DNA of 64,000 nt from Linyphia triangularis (lineage: Eukaryota > Arthropoda > Arachnida > Araneae > Linyphiidae), in contig OZ021724.1 in NCBI GenBank assembly GCA_963978545.1, positions 103,892,023 through 103,956,022 on the forward strand, read 5' to 3'. The notes beneath the pieces are model-generated. The model saw nothing but the letters and a program-made list of their open reading frames with translations. It was not told the origin of the DNA and did no database searches. The position numbers were made by a program, and so were the translations under genes. Shown piece by piece: positions 59,763 to 64,000 of this stretch. Each line of letters starts with the position of its first letter. Within the stretch, counting starts at the first letter, position 1.

Positions 59763-60516
59763 TAATCCTCTCCCCAAGTTTTTTCTAGAAACAACAGATT
59801 TTCCTTTTCAATGGCAAATATATAAATCAAATCGCATACAACATCACAAAGTACAATCAATTGGATGTGAAAACCGTACAATTTTAAACAAGTTGAATTG
59901 GGATTGGCTCTGTAATACAGACCAAGAGAAATAGAACTCTACCAGTATTGTTTAGATCAATGGTAATAGTAACTATTACTAAATGACTGCTTATACACTT
60001 GTTACATGTGATTTATTAAGTCTTAATACCTATCTCGTGTATTGTCGGTGACATTTAATGATGGACAAATTCTCTTGCTAAGTTTGATGCCATACAAAAA
60101 GTTTTTTTTAATACAAAAGTGTTATTAAAATGGCGGATTTGGCAATAAAATTGGCTGAGAAATCTGTCACCTTAGTAATACAGAATTGTGAGTTTTTTTC
60201 ACAGTGTATTTAATGCCACATAACTATCTTTCTTTATCATTTGTTCTGAAAATATGAAATGGTTAAATAATATTATGAAAAGTATTCATTATGTCTTAGC
60301 GTAATGTGAACCTAGCATATACAACTCCGCATCATTTAATGATGAAAACTTTTTTTATTAAGTTTCACGTCTATATCAAAACTCTTGCCAATTAGGAATT
60401 TTTTTAGAAACAAAGTCAAATTGGCAAAGTTCGCTTTGTCATGTGTTGGTAAAAATTATCTCCAACTATGCATGTATATTTCAAAAGAATTTAATGCAAA
60501 AGAACATATGTTTTCA
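59763..60516. other. AT-rich spacer, nothing recognised
   Basis: No coding or repeat signal seen. Confidence 0.5.
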
Positions 60517-61241
60517 GGTATACATACATTAAGAATTGCAAAATTTGACTCAAGTATGCGTTTTTGTTTTTCTGTTTTAAAATATTCCCAAATTTATTAC
60601 CTTTAAAATAATACCATTTTCTTTCTGAGACTAAATTTACTTTTTAAATTACAGTGGGTTTTGTGAACCTGTTTTGTATCACGTTCATTAGTGTATTAAA
60701 CTTTAAACGCGTTTTCTGAAGCATGACATTTGAATGTGTTATATGACTTTACGCCAACGGTCGTAACTTCATAATAAATGTCCGATTTACAAAATTTTAA
60801 TTTTGTTTTGAAGACACAAGTTGTGAATGTGTTTCCTATGGAGAATCTAACATATATTGTTATAAACACATTTTTTATGAATATTTTAATTGTAATTTTT
60901 TTGTTAGAAACTGTATTTTTTTAAAACTTTTTATTTAAAAATTTATAATTAAATAAATATTGCAGCCAAATTCAAAAATCTTCTCCATAGGAACATTCGT
61001 CAATATAATATATTTTATTTGCAATAAAAATCATACCTCTAAGTTAATTAGAAGTTTATTCATGTATATTCTAATATTGTCCTAGTTAGTCCCTGTAATT
61101 GCAATTAGCTGATTAAAAAATTAATGGGGAAAAAAAGTTGATATTTATAATTGCATAATTTTTATTTCTGATATACGGTCAAAAAGTTTGAAATTATTAC
61201 TTTAAAATTAAAGAAAATCATCTCAATTGTATATGTATACC
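60517..61241. mobile_element. Family Q, copy Q2
   Basis: 725-bp element colinear with Q1. The left terminus AGGTATACATACATTAAG has only one unit of the 39-bp repeat. The right terminus TGTATATGTATACC is followed by TTAA (61242-61245); the left flank reads TTCA, a decayed TTAA. Confidence 0.82.
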
Positions 61242-61379
61242 TTAACATTAGTACTGAAAATATGCAATGGTTAACTGAATATATAGAAAACTATTCCTCA
61301 TATTTTAGCGCAATTTATTGCACCAAAAAACAAAAAAACAGTTCGATCAAATAACTTTCCGAAACAGCAATTTCCCAGT

Positions 61380-61800
61380 TGGCTCTTCAAAATGGAAAGA
61401 CGGATTTTGAAGTCATTCTTTAGGGATTGTACAAATCACCATAGGAAACCAATAACATGGATTTAACGCAGAAGAAGAACGCGGAGTCTTCTTAGCGAAC
61501 TATCGTAAAAAGTAAAGACTATTTCGAAAAAAATCCGTCCACTTTAGAAGAGCTTGAATTTGTATTGAGGAGCAGAGGCAGTAAGGTGCTTCCTTATTAA
61601 GGCCTTTAAGCATCGATATAGATAAAGAACTAGATAGACTCCTTCAATATCAATGCAAGGGCAAAAACGGGCCAGTGGTTGATGATAATGGGTGGACGAT
61701 TAACCAATCACAGTTCACTTTCATAGTTGGATGGGAATGCGAAAACCTTTGTAAAGTGCTATATAGTAGATATTTTTTCGCACATTATTACTAATTAAGA
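61380..61800 (+). pseudogene. Coding-like remnant of unknown family
   Basis: In one plus frame the segment STLEELEFVLRSRGSKVLPY reads cleanly, preceded by a stop in NAESS. After a frame change it continues PLSIDIDKELDRLLQYQCKG and WTINQSQFTFIVGWECENL to a TAA near 61797. The composition is protein-like and the IDxDKxLDRLL motif recurs in the opposite-strand frame at 61990-61823. I do not recognise the family. It is probably a decayed mobile-element or gene fragment. Confidence 0.35.
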
Positions 61801-61802
61801 TC

Positions 61803-61995
61803 TACTATTTAAATTTCTGCTGTGTATAACCCAAGATTTTATTTTCAATTCTCGGAATTCGGATTTTTGTGTCCACCCAATGTTCTGGCAACGGCTTCAT
61901 TTTCCCAGCGTTAAGCAGTCTATCCAGTAGTTTATCTACATCGATACCTTTAACCCTAGTAAGCCCAAGGATTTGAGATTGCTTAGAGCAGATTT
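61803..61995 (-). pseudogene. Coding-like minus-strand frame related to the neighbour
   Basis: Open on the minus strand as QSQILGLTRVKGIDVDKLLD then RLLNAGKMKPLPEHWVDTKI then RIPRIENKILGYTQQKFK and a TAG. It is preceded by a possible 3' splice site (TCTGCTCTAAG). It shares the IDVDKLLDRLL motif with the plus-strand remnant just to the left, which lies tail to tail with it. It could be a last exon or a fossil; no family is recognised. Confidence 0.35.
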
Positions 61996-62069
61996 GTCAC
62001 CAAACAACGACTCGTGAGCTAACAACGGCTTTTTAGCTTTTAGTATGCCGTGAAATTTGTCAATTTATA

Positions 62070-62231
62070 GGTTGGTTGGTTTGCACTATCAATGACCTAT
62101 TTTTATGCACAACGATAGCTAATCAATTCGCGACCTACAACTTAACCCTTAAATACATGAATTTTTATTTTTAATGAATAAAATTTGAAATCAACCAGGA
62201 TATGAGTAAAAGTGACGTTAATATGAAAAAT

Positions 62232-62269
<38 letters not shown>

Positions 62270-62700
62270 TAAGAATTTCGCATATTGATCTATTTCTTAC
62301 ATCACATAATAAGCTATATTTTTCTTGCATACATTTTTTATCAGTATATGCAAAAATATAAATATTATTCTTTACTCTTACCTTGGTTCGATCCGAAAAG
62401 AATTTTTGATGTGTGTTTTTATTGCTTTTTATATAAATTATCAAAATTCGTAACAGAAGTCGAAATGAAATCGCACTCAGCCAACAGTGCCCCCCAACTT
62501 TAAAAATTGTCACAGAATCTAGTTGCGCTCGGAAACGATAAAATAGTTTGGGTAAAATTAAAATATAAAAAAAAACACTATGCAAATGGCGCTACATAAA
62601 GATATGTGAGGTTTTAAGTAAAGCAGACAATGGACAACAATATGCATTTAAGGTAACCTGGGATTCGAACGCAGCACCTCTGGTTTGCGTGGCCAAATTA
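62070..62700 (-). mobile_element. SINE-B copy 3, split by a TTAA-flanked element
   Basis: The 3' half (GGTTGGTTGGTTTGCACTAT to CTACAACTTAA, 62070-62145) and the tRNA-like half (GTAACCTGGGATTCGAACGC to TTTGCGTGGCCA, about 62653-62698) of SINE-B are separated by about 508 bp. Rejoined, the order matches copies 1 and 2. Confidence 0.85.
62146..62653. mobile_element. piggyBac-like MITE inserted in SINE-B copy 3
   Basis: The left flank is TTAA (62142-62145) and the right flank is GTAA, a decayed TTAA. Inverted termini are CCCTTAAATACATG left and ATGCATTTAAGG right. CCC ends at a TTAA target are typical of piggyBac-group elements. The interior is AT-rich with about 30 A residues at 62238-62267. 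The 147-codon minus frame inside, rich in Phe from the poly(A), is not a gene. Confidence 0.72.
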
Positions 62701-63418
<718 letters not shown>

Positions 63419-63536
63419 AAATTACAAGGGTTTTGCATTAGCCCAGTAGTAGATATATACACTTTTATAAAGATCAATTAATTTCTACACAAATCAGACT
63501 ACCAACCTCACCAACAGCATTCTTTTTCTATAATTA

Positions 63537-64000
63537 CTAACTACAAATCACTTTACACTCGACTGCGCTTTTTCTGCGACAATGTATTTGGAATGCATAG
63601 GGAAATCTATTATTACGAAGACACGAATGCATTCCAGAGTGTAACATCACAGTTGAAGTCAATGCAAACGAACCAAATCCCTCTCTCCACATCTTCCATT
63701 TCCCAAAACGACGATATCTCCAGATATCTTCTCCAGAAGACACCTAACAGCAAAAGTGTGCAGCTGTTGAATAAACTGAAGTAAAAAGAAGAAAAAGAAG
63801 GGGACTTGATGGCGTATAGCGGCACATCGAACTGTTGATACCAATATCGACTTCTTCCCCCTTCACTTTTCCCCATCGATATCAGAGTCCAATATCTCAC
63901 TTCCAGAGTCCAAAAGAAGAAAGAAAAGGGGAATTTTGTGTGTCCCTCGGAGACACCTGAACGAAACGGGCCACTTCATTTTCTGGCTTACTTAGGGATA
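63537..64000. other. GC-richer unique block at window edge
   Basis: Single-copy in the window and less AT-rich. The plus frame 63593-63784 (63 aa, with SQLKSMQTNQIPLSTSSISQ and ISRYLLQKTPNSKSVQLLNK) and minus frames overlap without a known domain. Pyrimidine-rich stretches such as CCCAAAACGACGATATCTCC occur. It could be the start of a regulatory island or an exon continuing outside the window. Confidence 0.3.

Noticed and set aside
62142..62585. 147-codon minus-strand frame with poly-Phe
   Set aside because: It spans a poly(A) run inside a non-autonomous TTAA element and has no conserved feature.

Overview
The window is AT-rich animal DNA with few genes and many repeats. Intronless Hsp70, spliced genes with kilobase introns, Tc1 transposase debris, several tRNA-derived SINE families and abundant inverted-repeat elements suggest an arthropod, most likely an arachnid. 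That placement is inferred from remembered similarity of the Tc1 fragment and SINE heads to spider sequences. No prokaryotic operon, CRISPR array or intact virus is visible.

Three protein-coding loci can be supported. (1) An uninterrupted cytosolic-type Hsp70 lies at 9169-11088 (+). Its C-terminus is EEQD instead of EEVD, and no heat-shock element is seen in the roughly 210 bp between it and an upstream repeat. (2) A spliced minus-strand gene lies at 45088-39380. It has three exons with matching phases, canonical splice sites and a poly(A) signal, and encodes about 171 aa resembling SPMIP1/ATP6V1FNB, a sperm-flagellum microtubule inner protein. It was assembled here from the raw sequence. (3) A broken member of a multicopy arthropod protein family (CHTQ...VERxVKLVTEA) lies at 15120-14437 (-). 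A Tc1-type transposase pseudogene (32238-31730, -) and two weak coding-like remnants (61.4-62.0 kb) complete the list.

The rest is a nested mobile-element landscape. SINE-A has about seven copies, most with clear target-site duplications. SINE-B has three copies, one split by a TTAA-flanked element. SINE-C has two copies and there is one weak SINE-D. Non-autonomous inverted-repeat families include a 530-bp family (M, six copies), a 170-bp family (N, five copies), TTAA-flanked families (P and Q), a hAT-like MITE with an 8-bp duplication, a pogo-like MITE hosting a SINE, and a 1-kb foldback with a second palindrome inserted in one arm. An unclassified hairpin-headed family (R) occurs about nine times.

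Tandem DNA includes a 144-bp higher-order minisatellite at 47.6-48.4 kb, about 160-bp and 133-bp triplications, a 39-bp array made of a transposon terminus, and long (ATTT)n, (TA)n and (ATT)n microsatellites. Between these lie GC-richer, apparently unique islands (for example 13.4-13.9, 24.6-25.1, 32.5-33.2, 49.2-49.5, 52.9-53.3, 54.3-54.6 and 57.6-58.0 kb). They carry no recognisable gene and are the best candidates for regulatory DNA.
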